This document shows, in pieces, positions 7,211 through 16,463 of a stretch of DNA of 53,661 nucleotides. How positions within the stretch are numbered: the first letter of the stretch is position 1; the number at the start of each line of letters is the position of its first letter. The translations under genes were made by a program, and so were the position numbers. This DNA is from Bacillus sp. (in: firmicutes). GTDB lineage: Bacteria > Bacillota > Bacilli > Bacillales > Salisediminibacteriaceae. The notes below the pieces were generated by a model. It was not told where the DNA came from, made no database searches, and was given only the letters and a program-made list of their open reading frames with translations. The stretch lies in contig PWLM01000204.1 in the NCBI GenBank assembly GCA_003560495.1, positions 1 through 53,661 on the forward strand, given 5' to 3'.

Positions 7211-7995
7211 TCAGTTAGAGGAAAGTTATAAAATGAAGCTGGAAAGTCCTGCAGATAGGGAATATTTTTCCTGATATTTTTGATGATGGTAAGATCGAGA
7301 TCCTCTATCAGTAAACTTTCCTTTTCTCGTGGAGCTTCATTTATAACTTTTCCATCAGGACGCACGAATTTACTTTTTCCACAGGTGCCTTCTTTCACAG
7401 TGTTAACTCCCATAACAAAGACTGTGTTATCAAGAGCACGCGCCGGGAGCTGGATATCCCAGCGGCTTTCGGCACCTAAACTCCATACTGACGGGATGAT
7501 AATCAAATCTGCTCCCTTCAGAGCAAGAAGGCGGCTAGGTTCCGAGAACTCAGCATCGGCACAAATTAAAATACCGATTTTTCCTAAAGAGCTCTCCACC
7601 GGCTCATAGCTTTTTTTACCAGAAGAAAATATCCGCTTTTCGTCTCCCCATAAAAAAGATTTTCTATATACGGTGAGAAGGCGTCCACTGCTTTCAATAA
7701 CGGCAGCAGAAATAAACAGACTGCCCTCAGATTTTTCGGCAAACGGAACAACAAGAACTGTTTTAAGCTCCCGGGCGAGCTCCTGAAAAGAAGTAATTAA
7801 GCTCCCGGAGGACGTTTCGGCGAGAGTGTGGTAATTTTCTTCTGTAAGTCCGTATCCGCTGACCGCGAGTTCAGGGAGTACAATTAAATCTGCACCTTTT
7901 GCAGCTGCTTCTTTAATAAAATGGACAGCTTTATTGAAATTTTTACCATGTTCTCCTGGCTTTGAGTGCATTTGTAAAGCCGCAGTCCGTATCAT
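7192..7995 (-). CDS. Nitrilase-superfamily carbon-nitrogen hydrolase
   Basis: 267 residues from the ATG at 7995, which has AAAGGGTGG just upstream; a GTG three codons earlier overlaps that site. The complete catalytic triad is visible: Glu42 in LPELAVSGYG, Lys112 in YRKSFLW and Cys145 in ILICADAEF. The family hydrolyses amides or nitriles to acids and ammonia; the size and RTAALQM start resemble omega-amidase or N-carbamoyl amidase members. The nucleophile loop reads CADAEF rather than the more usual CYDxxFP, so substrate assignment is uncertain. It converges on the SpoIIAA-like gene. Confidence 0.85.
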   Translation of the reverse strand: MIRTAALQMHSKPGEHGKNFNKAVHFIKEAAAKGADLIVLPELAVSGYGLTEENYHTLAETSSGSLITSFQELARELKTVLVVPFAEKSEGSLFISAAVIESSGRLLTVYRKSFLWGDEKRIFSSGKKSYEPVESSLGKIGILICADAEFSEPSRLLALKGADLIIIPSVWSLGAESRWDIQLPARALDNTVFVMGVNTVKEGTCGKSKFVRPDGKVINEAPREKESLLIEDLDLTIIKNIRKNIPYLQDFPASFYNFPLTENNPGN

Positions 7996-8277
7996 GATTT
8001 CCACCCTTTCTGATGTAACCCGAATGAGTACATTTGATAAGTAAATAAGATATAGACTTACTCAGATGTGAATTATTATATACTATAATATATAAAGAAT
8101 CATAACAGTTTTATTTTAATCCTTGTGACTGAATTGAATGTATCAGCGTTTCCCGGGTCAGCAACTGAACGGGTTTTCGTGATTTAATTTGACGTTGGTA
8201 ATTGTCTGGAGGTGCAGCGGAGTAAGGTAGGTTTAACAAGAATCAGAACCGAATAATGACAGGAAAGGCGGGGAAAG

Positions 8278-8868
8278 ATGCGGGGATTTTTAGATATGAT
8301 AGATTATGACGATATTGATAAAGGTATAGTAGTCACAGCTATTCTCGCAGTATTAATGGCAGTTATGATGCCTATTGTTATTGTGCTGCTCTTTCAGGAA
8401 ATATTTTTCTATGATCAGGAACAGTGGCTGCTGTCACGACCAGCCCTTTCATACATTATAGTTATAGGCAGCTTTTTAGTTATTCCGGTTGCAGCCGTAA
8501 TTTATTTCTCGACGAAAAAAATATGGAAACGAATGCATCCACTAGTTGGTGGTGCTGTTTTTCTGTTAATCGCACTTACGGCTCTGCCTATAGCTTTTAC
8601 AGGAATGATGCACTACTATTATTTTGATGACGAAGGGTTTTCAGTCAATCCTCTTTTTTCCTTCGAAGAAAATCATTATTCCTGGGAAGAGATCGAACAA
8701 ATTGCTCTTCACATTACCGAAGAGGGTGATCGTGCTTCCTACGAATCAATTGAATTATTTTTCTCTGGGGGAGAGCGGTATGAACTCAGCATGAATAGTG
8801 AACTGGTTACTTACAGGCAGCGTATTTTCCGCTCAGTGGAAGAACATGGGGGAGAAATATTAAGATAA
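8278..8868 (+). CDS. Membrane protein with cytoplasmic C-terminal domain, unknown function
   Basis: 196 residues; GGAAAGGCGGGGAAAG precedes the ATG. Three hydrophobic segments (about 16-41, 59-80 and 89-111) are followed by an acidic domain of about 85 residues containing YSWEEIEQIAL and a stretch of strand-like sequence (YESIELFFSGGERYELSM). A helical bundle joined to such a W.EI domain resembles PH-like membrane proteins of bacilli, but I cannot name the family. Confidence 0.7.
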   Translation: MRGFLDMIDYDDIDKGIVVTAILAVLMAVMMPIVIVLLFQEIFFYDQEQWLLSRPALSYIIVIGSFLVIPVAAVIYFSTKKIWKRMHPLVGGAVFLLIALTALPIAFTGMMHYYYFDDEGFSVNPLFSFEENHYSWEEIEQIALHITEEGDRASYESIELFFSGGERYELSMNSELVTYRQRIFRSVEEHGGEILR

Positions 8869-9041
8869 CTTAACATAAACTTTTAAATAGTAATGAAACC
8901 TGGCAGTCTTTCATTAGTCACTCAACTGACTTTCATATCATGAATAAATACCACTTTTTCAAACGTTGATGATTGTTTCTGTAACAATTAAAGAGATAAT
9001 GTTCTGGGGATTTTTGTGGGAAAAGATTGAGGAGGTTTGTC

Positions 9042-9998
9042 ATGGGAAGAGAAAAAGTGAAAGTACAGGGCGAGAGATGGTTTCCGTCCGAAAAGTCCTT
9101 TTCTGATGAAATGAAAGATTTATGGGGAAACTGGTATTGCGATTCGGAAACAGGAAAGCTCCGGGCGGTGCTTATGCACAGGCCGGGCAGAGAAATTGAT
9201 GGGATGACTGAAGCAGCAGTTGAAAAATACCGTTTCCGGGGAGTGATCGATCCAGGAAGAGCCAGGGAGGAACATGACAAACTCGCGGAAGTATACAGAA
9301 ATAATGGAGTAGAGGTTCATTATGTAGAAAATCAGCGGATAGACAGACCGAATGCGATGTTTACGAGGGATTTAATGCTTATGACTCCAGAGGGTGCAAT
9401 TGTTTCGCGTCCGGCGGTTTCTTCCCGGCGTGGCGAAGAAAAAGCAGTGGCAGAGAAACTTATCAAATTAGGTATCCCTGTTCTTAAAACGGTTAATGGG
9501 AGCGGTTTTTTTGAGGGAGCCAATGCAATGTGGATCGACAGGGAGACAGTCATACTTGGTACAGGAAGCCGGACCAATGACTCCGGAGCCCAGCAGGTGG
9601 AAAGAGAACTTCGCGGCATAGGAGTAACAGAAATTATCCACGCCCCGGTACCATATGGATCCATTCATCTCGATGGTTTTATGAACATGGTAGATACGAG
9701 GAAACTTGCTGTATTTCCTTGGCATTTAGCATATGATACTGCTGAATTACTGATGAATAAAGGCATTGAACTGATTGAACTGACTAATATAGAAGAAACT
9801 AAAAATGGGATGGCTCTCAATTTTATAGTACTGGAACCTGGAAAAATTGTAATGCCTGCAGGGTGTCCGGACTCTAAAGCAGTTTTCGAATCCCATCAAA
9901 TAGAAGTGATTGAAGTAGAATTGTCTGAACTTCTGAAAGGGTGGGGGACCGTCCATTGTATGACAGCATTTTTGAGAAGAGATGCAGCTATATATTAA
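9042..9998 (+). CDS. Arginine deiminase-fold amidinohydrolase (DDAH/ADI-like)
   Basis: 318 residues from the ATG at 9042, with GAGGAGGT 6 nt upstream. The guanidino-modifying enzyme signatures are in order: FTRD (107-110), FFEGAN with Glu158, the catalytic SIHLDG with His209 and Asp211, and the nucleophile Cys306 in GTVHCMT. Family members hydrolyse arginine, methylarginines or related guanidines to citrulline-type products, or transfer amidino groups. The length and plain one-domain layout fit a deiminase or dimethylargininase-like hydrolase better than an amidinotransferase. It is monocistronic with its own terminator; no carbamate kinase or transcarbamylase is nearby, so an energy-yielding arginine pathway is not indicated here. 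Confidence 0.8.
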   Translation: MGREKVKVQGERWFPSEKSFSDEMKDLWGNWYCDSETGKLRAVLMHRPGREIDGMTEAAVEKYRFRGVIDPGRAREEHDKLAEVYRNNGVEVHYVENQRIDRPNAMFTRDLMLMTPEGAIVSRPAVSSRRGEEKAVAEKLIKLGIPVLKTVNGSGFFEGANAMWIDRETVILGTGSRTNDSGAQQVERELRGIGVTEIIHAPVPYGSIHLDGFMNMVDTRKLAVFPWHLAYDTAELLMNKGIELIELTNIEETKNGMALNFIVLEPGKIVMPAGCPDSKAVFESHQIEVIEVELSELLKGWGTVHCMTAFLRRDAAIY

Positions 9999-10054
9999 TA
10001 AAAATGATAACGGCTGAGGTGGGAATTATAATTTAAAACGTTAATAATGGGGTG

Positions 10055-10089
10055 AGAATCGGAGAGACGGGGCTCTCCGATTCTTTTTG
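10055..10089 (+). terminator. Terminator after the amidinohydrolase
   Basis: AGAATCGGAGAG pairs with CTCTCCGATTCT around a short loop, followed by a T run. Confidence 0.9.
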
Positions 10090-10108
10090 TTAGTATCTTT
10101 TTCTCCGA

Positions 10109-10185
10109 AACGTTCGGCGTGGAGGCTGGAGGGATTCAGTGAAGTCGTAAGACCCTTTCAAAGCCAGAGGTAAAAAGCTGTAGTA
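10109..10185 (+). repeat. Degenerate dispersed repeat shared with 15342-15430
   Basis: The order CTCCG, then CGTTCGGCGTGGAGGCTGG, then AGTGAAGTCGTAAG, AAGCCAGAGGTAAAAAGCTG is matched at 15342-15430 by CTCCG, AGTGAAGTCGGAAGG, TAGCCGAAAGTTAAACAGCT. The match is diverged but colinear. Confidence 0.5.
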
Positions 10186-10230
10186 GATACATACAAGTGA
10201 ACCTATATTATTTGTTCGAGTTGAAGTGAA

Positions 10231-11592
10231 CTAAGAAAAATGCAGCTCAATCTTTTGATAGTCATCTTCCCGTCCGGTTTCATCAGCAAGCTGTTTAAAA
10301 GCTTCCAAAAGAAACTTGCGGTCAAGACGGTAAATTTTGTCCGGATCAAGATGTACAGCTGTATCGTATATGAAATCCCACACCGCCTGCTTTTTCTGCT
10401 CGTCAATAGCCGGGGCTAACTTGCTGAAAGCTTTTGTCATTTCCGCAATTATTAAATGGTCATTGCCGGCATAAAAACGGATGTAGCCAAAACCTTTGTG
10501 AAGATATGATTCAAACGATTCCGACACGAGAATAACCCGGACCTGCCTGTCGTGATCGACAAGGTACGGAGTAAAAGTAACGTGACTGACGACGTTCAGC
10601 ATCAGTTCTGCCATCTGATGAATACTGTTTATGACAGTTTTTGGGTCATTGTTACCGAGTGATTTAACGGCTATTTCTGAAAGTTTATGCATACCAAGGT
10701 GGAGATCCTGAACTTCAAGCTCTTTATGACCGATACGTATCATGTCGAAGTATTGGTTCTCATCAATTGCTTCAACGTTTTTACCCCAGTAGCTGAAAAG
10801 TGTATTTCCTTCAAGAACATACTCTCCCATACTTACATGAAATTGAATGATCACATTGTCTCGGCGGGCGTGTTCAATCATTTTGCGGTAGTCGATAAGC
10901 TGAATATATCCGTTACGTTCAGCAGGAACGAAAGTTTCTTTGGATTTTTCTTCATTCATAATGTATCCGGGCTCTTTCGTACGATAAACTTCCAGCTCTT
11001 CGCTAAGCGTCGTTTTAATTATTTTCTGCGAATTTTTTTTCATGGTGTCAGTAATATTATGCACCTGCATCCAGGTGGTCGCATGGTTAATAAAATAAAT
11101 AAACGTTATCGATGACAAGAAAGTTACAGATATCGTGACTGCCGGTACAACAGCGAATACCTCTCTCTGGGTGCTGCCGATAAAAAGAAACACAACGAGC
11201 ACGTAAACAAAGTTACCGTTGAATATTCCGAGGGCATGCTGCGTTTTTTTATCTGATACAAAATTAAGAAGCATTCTTGGTGAAAATTGTCCGCTGAACG
11301 TAGTCAGGAAGACAAGCAGGGAGTTCAGGGTGAAGGCACTTAATGTCAGAATACCACCGATCAGGGTACTGACAAGAACCTGCGTAGCTTCTGCACTGAT
11401 CCGCATAATTGGCGGCACATATGTTTCAGCTTCCATTAAAATATCCGCTGTCAGTGTAGCCGCAACGAGAAGCAGTGAAAGAGTGATATATAATAGCGGC
11501 ATGTACCATAGCGTGGACTGCATTTCATGTTTTCTTTCCCGTCTGTTCATTTGAAAATATTTTCTCAACGATTCAGGAAGCCATTTATACAA
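10231..11592 (-). CDS. DUF2254 predicted membrane protein
   Basis: 453 residues if translation starts at the TTG at 11592, which has CGGAGG 9 nt upstream; an in-frame ATG at 11616 lacks a ribosome binding site. An N-terminal region with four transmembrane helices includes the well-kept LIGGILTLSAFTLNSLLVFL and QFSPRMLLNF stretches. A large cytoplasmic domain follows, with IDYRKMIEHARRD and the conserved DPKTVINSIHQMAELM. This is the DUF2254 family, whose function is unknown. It is transcribed alone, tail to tail with the amidinohydrolase. Confidence 0.85.
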   Translation of the reverse strand: MYKWLPESLRKYFQMNRRERKHEMQSTLWYMPLLYITLSLLLVAATLTADILMEAETYVPPIMRISAEATQVLVSTLIGGILTLSAFTLNSLLVFLTTFSGQFSPRMLLNFVSDKKTQHALGIFNGNFVYVLVVFLFIGSTQREVFAVVPAVTISVTFLSSITFIYFINHATTWMQVHNITDTMKKNSQKIIKTTLSEELEVYRTKEPGYIMNEEKSKETFVPAERNGYIQLIDYRKMIEHARRDNVIIQFHVSMGEYVLEGNTLFSYWGKNVEAIDENQYFDMIRIGHKELEVQDLHLGMHKLSEIAVKSLGNNDPKTVINSIHQMAELMLNVVSHVTFTPYLVDHDRQVRVILVSESFESYLHKGFGYIRFYAGNDHLIIAEMTKAFSKLAPAIDEQKKQAVWDFIYDTAVHLDPDKIYRLDRKFLLEAFKQLADETGREDDYQKIELHFS

Positions 11593-12173
11593 TGAAAAAT
11601 TCCTCCGTTTCAACATATTTAGTTTTATTATTGTTCATTAAAAGCTGCTGGCAGCCCCAATTGTATTTCCAACAGTTTATGATACAAATAGAACTATTAA
11701 ATTTAAAAAGCACTTTTCCCTCATACCCGCTCCCAAAACTTCAATAAACTCGAAATGATGATTTTGTTTACAGGGGTCGTTACTCCTGTGTAAAGTGATT
11801 TTCTACTCGTCGTCATGAAGTGGTGCCCTGCCACTTCTAAAGTATCAGAAATCACCGGTTCCAGCGAATGGGCGAGGCATTTTACCGAAAATTGTTCACT
11901 AAAATGAAAAAAATTAAGCACAAAAGCTTATAAATTGATATAATAAATTGGAAGTATTTTGTAATATTAAGATGCATTAGTAATTTTATTTTCCGTTAAA
12001 TGTTAAAAAATAATAGGGGGGATGCTACTTTTCACAGGAACAGGCGGCAAGACTGCCCTGCTGCTATTTTGAAGAAATTTCACTGCGGGTGCGGGGGAAT
12101 TCTTCAGCTGCAGCTTTTTAAAGTAATGCTGGAGTACAGCAGATTTGTAAAAAGAATTGAAAGGGATGGGAAA
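11593..12173. other. Intergenic region with two hairpins
   Basis: A perfect hairpin GAAGTGG (11817-11823) / CCACTTC (11831-11837) and a less perfect TTTACAGGGG / CCTGTGTAAA at about 11767-11792 lie upstream of the DUF2254 gene on its strand and could structure its leader. No T run follows. A 66-codon minus frame across this stretch lacks a ribosome binding site. Confidence 0.35.
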
Positions 12174-15107
12174 ATGAAAAGAACTATTGGGACGATATTT
12201 ATTTCTTTATTGTTAAGCATGTTTTTGTTTGGAGGTTTCGCTTCAGCAGAAGTGAAAGAAATATCGGTAGACTTAAAGCAGTACATAAACAACGCTTCAT
12301 CCGTTGATGTCGAGTTAAAAGGTGATTATTATCTGGAAGACGGTACTGTAATGGAAGAAGGAAAAAATTATCAAGTCAAGACGGACGGTCAGAATATACT
12401 GTTTATGAACGGGACGGAGAAAAAAGCTGAAAGCAGGAGTTTTACTTTAACCCCTGAAAAGTACGAAGATCAATATATTAAAATCAACGATCAGAGTTAT
12501 CTTGGAAACATGAAATTTCAGTCAGACAAACGGGGGAGCAGCTATGCAGTACTTCCTACAAACACCCTTTTATTTGAAGATTATTTGAAAGGTGTAGTTC
12601 CAAGAGAAATGAGTGACAGCACAGGAAATACAGATGCAGAAGGAAACAGCGGACTGGAAGCCTTGAAAGCACAGGCTATAATTGCGAGAACTTTTGCCCA
12701 GGCCAGAATGGACAGAACTTTGGAGGATACAACAAACGATCAGGTATACGGTGGTCTTCTGGATGCGCCGAACAGTATCAAAGCTGTGAACGAAACCGTC
12801 GGAGAGGTACTCACTTACGACGGCAAACTGTTTGAAACATTTTATTCAGCCAGTAATGGGGGAATCGTCCAGTCCAATGTAAATGCATGGGGAGGAAGCT
12901 CCCTCCCATATTTGCAAAAGAGAACCGATGACTATGATCCTAAGCCTGAATGGAATTTCGACATTAAGCGGAAGGATGCTGGGTCTCCTGTTTATAATAT
13001 ATTTGAAAACCTGGTCAAAAGACACGGGGGAGATGATTTCTCAAGCGGAGATGTAAAAGTAAAAGACATCATTAATATTGTTCCACTTGATTTTGATTCT
13101 AATGAAAGGATTTTAATGGAGGTTGAGGCTTTAGTTGAGAAGAATGGAAGTTCTTCTACTTTGAAGTTTACAGCCCCTGTTTATGAATTGCGCATTGAGC
13201 TTTTAGGTTCAGGTATCAGCGGCATGGGGAGTCATGTCATTACTGACGTCAAGGTTACAAACAATGCGATTTCGTTGAAGGGCAAAGGACTTGGCCATGG
13301 GGTAGGTTTGAGTCAGCGGGGGGCTATTCAACGGGCTTTGAATGGTTACAGCGATCAAAGTATTTTAGCTTTTTACTTCCCTAATGCGTTAATCGAACAT
13401 AACGGTGATCAATACGATCCGGATAACGTAAGCTGGAAAGTGCCTTCAGAACCTGATGAGACTAAAGAAGATAAAATGTCTCTGAAAGAATTTTATGCAG
13501 ACGTCAATCCCGGTAACGATCTGCGGGTAACGGTTTCGACTTCCAGGTCGGGGAATTTAGAAGTACATTTGAAAAAAGACGGAGAAATTGTCGAGACGCT
13601 TCAGGAACGTGCCTGGCTCAGTGCCGGAGAAAATAGTTACAGTTTTGATGCATCTGAACTGGAAGGTACATATACCGTTTCAGTAAGAGCTGCTGATGCC
13701 GACAGTAACGTTGTAAATGAATCGAAATCAGTCAGTTTCGACGACTTGTCTAAACTAATAACGTCTATGGATATCATTTCAAAAGACAGGAAAGTAGAAA
13801 TTACGTATGAAACCGCAAGGAACAGTAATGTTTCCATCAATATATTGGACGAAAATGATGAACTGATAGAAGAATTAAAATCCAGAAGCTGGGATAAGGC
13901 CGGGAAAGAAACAATTTCCTGGGATCCTGGGGAGCTTTCAGGCGAATTTACTTTTGAGTTAAGAGCAGCAGACGGTATGCAGGTCGACTATGAAACGAAA
14001 ACAGTCACTATCGAAGAGTTAAAGAAACTGGAAGACATGATTGAGCTGACGAATGTTGAATACAAGGATGGTAAAGTTATCGTTGCTTTTACTTCCGAAA
14101 CTGGTGCGAATCTTTCTATAGATCTTCTGGATAATAATGAACAAAAAGTAAAAGAATTGAAATCCAGATCCTGGGACAGTGCCGGCTCCTATGAAATAGA
14201 ATGGGAAGTAGAAGATGTGCATGGCGGCCACGTCGTTCAATTAAGAGCAGCAGACGGGAACGAGGTAATTTTCAAAGAAGAATCAGTGGAAATTCCTTCT
14301 CCTCTTTCAGCTGTAATTAATGACATTAAGCTGGAAGACAGAGAAGTACTTGTAAGCTATGAAACGATGAAAAATGCCAATGTTTCGATTGAAGTATACG
14401 ATAAAGACGGCAGTCATGTTGATACGATGAAAGAAAGAAGCTGGGACCAGGCCGGAAAAAACACAGTAACCTGGGATGCCGGAACGTATACAGGTACGCA
14501 CACATTTAAGCTTCGGGCGGCAGACGGAAGTAAAGTAGTGTATGAGGAAAAATCACTCGAGATTCCTAGTCTGGATTTGATTACTAAAACAGCTGTCGAT
14601 ATTGAGAACCGTAGAGTGTCCTTCACTTATGAAACGATGAAAAATGCCAATGTTTCGATTGAAGTATACGATAAAGACGGCAGTCATGTTGATACGATGA
14701 AAGAAAGAAGCTGGGACCAGGCCGGAGAAAATACAGCAACCTGGGATGCCGGCTCCTACGCCGGCAAGTACACATTTGAGCTTCGGACAGCAGATGGAAA
14801 TGAAGTAGTGTATGAGGAAAAGTCATTGGAAATTCCGGAGATTGGACTGGCAGTAGTGAATGAGGTAAAAATTGACAGTAAAGAGGTTGAAATGCATTAT
14901 ACGACCTATAACAATGCTAACGTTTCAGTTACTGTTTATGACAGTCAAGGCAAAAAAGTAAAAGATATTAAAGAAAGAACATGGGACAAAGCAGGAAGCA
15001 GCAAGGTAAACTGGAATACCGAAAGTTTAAGTGGAGAATACACAATCGAGCTGCGTGCAGCAGATGGAAATGAAGTTATTTATTTAGAAAACGACATACT
15101 TTTATAA
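12174..15107 (+). CDS. Secreted SpoIID/LytB-domain protein with six FlgD-Ig-like repeats
   Basis: 977 residues from the ATG at 12174, behind AAAGGGATGGG; an upstream extension to 12000 lacks a signal peptide and a ribosome binding site. A signal peptide (MKRTIGTIFI to FGGFASA) is followed by a SpoIID/LytB (amidase-enhancer) domain. It shows YLKGVVPREMS with the likely catalytic Glu145, ALKAQAIIARTFA, and GKGLGHGVGLSQRGA. SpoIID enzymes are lytic transglycosylases acting on denuded glycan strands. From residue 435 to the end are six acidic repeats of about 90 residues, each with NVSI/V, a RSWD.AG motif, a W-D/N strand and LRAADG.EV.Y, resembling FlgD Ig-like domains. The architecture suggests a wall-associated peptidoglycan modifier, not the sporulation protein itself. 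Confidence 0.85.
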   Translation: MKRTIGTIFISLLLSMFLFGGFASAEVKEISVDLKQYINNASSVDVELKGDYYLEDGTVMEEGKNYQVKTDGQNILFMNGTEKKAESRSFTLTPEKYEDQYIKINDQSYLGNMKFQSDKRGSSYAVLPTNTLLFEDYLKGVVPREMSDSTGNTDAEGNSGLEALKAQAIIARTFAQARMDRTLEDTTNDQVYGGLLDAPNSIKAVNETVGEVLTYDGKLFETFYSASNGGIVQSNVNAWGGSSLPYLQKRTDDYDPKPEWNFDIKRKDAGSPVYNIFENLVKRHGGDDFSSGDVKVKDIINIVPLDFDSNERILMEVEALVEKNGSSSTLKFTAPVYELRIELLGSGISGMGSHVITDVKVTNNAISLKGKGLGHGVGLSQRGAIQRALNGYSDQSILAFYFPNALIEHNGDQYDPDNVSWKVPSEPDETKEDKMSLKEFYADVNPGNDLRVTVSTSRSGNLEVHLKKDGEIVETLQERAWLSAGENSYSFDASELEGTYTVSVRAADADSNVVNESKSVSFDDLSKLITSMDIISKDRKVEITYETARNSNVSINILDENDELIEELKSRSWDKAGKETISWDPGELSGEFTFELRAADGMQVDYETKTVTIEELKKLEDMIELTNVEYKDGKVIVAFTSETGANLSIDLLDNNEQKVKELKSRSWDSAGSYEIEWEVEDVHGGHVVQLRAADGNEVIFKEESVEIPSPLSAVINDIKLEDREVLVSYETMKNANVSIEVYDKDGSHVDTMKERSWDQAGKNTVTWDAGTYTGTHTFKLRAADGSKVVYEEKSLEIPSLDLITKTAVDIENRRVSFTYETMKNANVSIEVYDKDGSHVDTMKERSWDQAGENTATWDAGSYAGKYTFELRTADGNEVVYEEKSLEIPEIGLAVVNEVKIDSKEVEMHYTTYNNANVSVTVYDSQGKKVKDIKERTWDKAGSSKVNWNTESLSGEYTIELRAADGNEVIYLENDILL
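14358..14726 (+). repeat. 99-bp exact direct repeat inside the SpoIID-family gene
   Basis: 14358-14456 and 14628-14726 are identical over 99 bp, offset by 270 bp (exactly one 90-residue domain). They encode the same 33 residues of repeats 4 and 5, from YETMKNANVS to RSWDQAG. The other repeats are diverged in DNA, so this copy is a recent duplication or gene conversion. Confidence 0.9.
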
Positions 15108-15159
15108 ACATTAATATATGATCCAGTTTCATACACCCATTTTCAGACTGTTTATAAAA

Positions 15160-15480
15160 AAATTTTTATGCCTGGGTATCGGTTCCATGCTTTAGCCTTC
15201 GTTGGACGCTATCAGCTAAGCCATTCCGAAGAGTGTAGCTTCTGTATCTTCGGCTCGTCCTATATTGCCCTGGAGTCGCCAACTGCAGCTCCAGTAGGGA
15301 CAAAAGCTTCCTGTCATAAAAAATGTTGATACAGCCCAGCCGTTTCCTCCGTACGTCCAACGGGGGTGCCGATGGAATTGAGTGAAGTCGGAAGGTCTTT
15401 TCTATAGCCGAAAGTTAAACAGCTGAAGACGAGGCCCACGGTAGGTCCGAGCGCAGGATGGAACTGTACGTCTAAAAATT
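15160..15480 (+). repeat. Degenerate dispersed repeat, copy C
   Basis: This occupies much of the 700-bp gap 15108-15816. AAACAGCTGAAGACGAGGCCCAC resembles AAACAGCTGAAGATCAGCCCCAC in copy D, and 15342-15430 matches 10109-10185. The left part is GC-rich with no gene that I can support. Confidence 0.45.
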
Positions 15481-15510
15481 ATTCGAGAGATAAGAATTCA
15501 TCAATAAGCT

Positions 15511-15546
15511 GGAGGTTTCCGGATTAAAATCCGGAAACCTTTTTAT
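15511..15546 (+). terminator. Intrinsic terminator
   Basis: AGGTTTCCGGAT and ATCCGGAAACCT pair perfectly around TAAA, with a following T run. It is about 400 bp beyond the SpoIID-family gene and is the first strong terminator for it. Confidence 0.85.
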
Positions 15547-15816
15547 TGTGTTCCGCAGTCCGCCGTCAAAATCGAATAATCAGAGGATGCTCAGCTCTTT
15601 ACAGTCCCGTCCTTAATAAATGAACTCGAGACATTCAGCGTGGATCTAACACAAATAAATCCGGAAGTCTGCAAAGTCTCCATCAAAAACGTAGATAAAA
15701 AGCATCGGTTAAAAAGGTTTTGCATTCATTCGGGTAGAATAAATTAAGAACAATTGATTTCCTGGGCACGGAGCTGCTGACAGGATATTTTATGAATAAT
15801 TCCCGGGAGGTATTTT

Positions 15817-16296
15817 ATGATTACCTACAAAGTAGGCAGAAAAATCGACCCTCTTTTTGAGGAAGAAAGAATTACAGGGGACGATGGGAAAGAAGGAAAA
15901 CTCCACCACATCAGGCATCGGCCGCTTCTCACAGAAGAACAATCATTTAAATTAAGTATGTATGACACTGTGATTTTTATTATCGAAGAGGATGATACCG
16001 CGGACAGGCAGTGGGAAATTACGCAGGGCGATAATTATATGGGCCGATTGAAAAAAAAGTCTGAAAACAAAGGTGAGCTGCTTTATGAACTCAACATAAG
16101 TGGAAAATTCTTTGATCTCAAACACCATACTGAAAAGCCGGGAAGGCATATTGATGTTTACAGCAGCGAGGGGCGTACAGGATCTATCACAAAAAAACCG
16201 TTTACCGTAAGGAATCTGGAAATATCAGAGGAAATACCTGAAGAGGAAAGAGGGGCGTTGCTGCTCAGTATGCTGGTCGCGTCTCTTGCAAAATAA
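15817..16296 (+). CDS. Hypothetical protein, possible LURP-one/tubby-like fold
   Basis: 159 residues; CCGGGAGGTATTTT precedes the ATG. It is a soluble, mixed alpha/beta protein. Alternating strand-like stretches (YKVGRK, KLSMYDTVIFIIEE, RQWEIT, YELNISGKFF, GRHIDVYS) and a hydrophobic C-terminal helix (ALLLSMLVASLAK) resemble the tubby C-terminal/LURP-one barrel with its central helix. The resemblance is by pattern only. It converges on the acyl-CoA synthetase gene. Confidence 0.6.
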   Translation: MITYKVGRKIDPLFEEERITGDDGKEGKLHHIRHRPLLTEEQSFKLSMYDTVIFIIEEDDTADRQWEITQGDNYMGRLKKKSENKGELLYELNISGKFFDLKHHTEKPGRHIDVYSSEGRTGSITKKPFTVRNLEISEEIPEEERGALLLSMLVASLAK

Positions 16297-16376
16297 GTCA
16301 GAACAGAAGCAGAAAACATATTCGATGTAAGGCTTCAGTACGAATGACATTCAGCTCGCACTGCACATCGTTATTA

Positions 16377-16418
16377 AAATCGTCCTGATTCCCTTCAGAA
16401 GGGAATCAGGACGATTTT
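16377..16418. terminator. Bidirectional terminator
   Basis: AAAATCGTCCTGATTCCCTT and AAGGGAATCAGGACGATTTT form a near-perfect hairpin between two convergent genes, with A and T tracts on both sides. Confidence 0.95.
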
Positions 16419-16463
16419 GTCTTTGAAAGTCCAGCTGTGCGTTTTAATTCTCTTAAAAGATTT

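Noticed and set aside
11721-11921. 66-codon minus-strand frame before the DUF2254 gene
   Set aside because: GTG start without a ribosome site; two hairpins explain the local sequence better.
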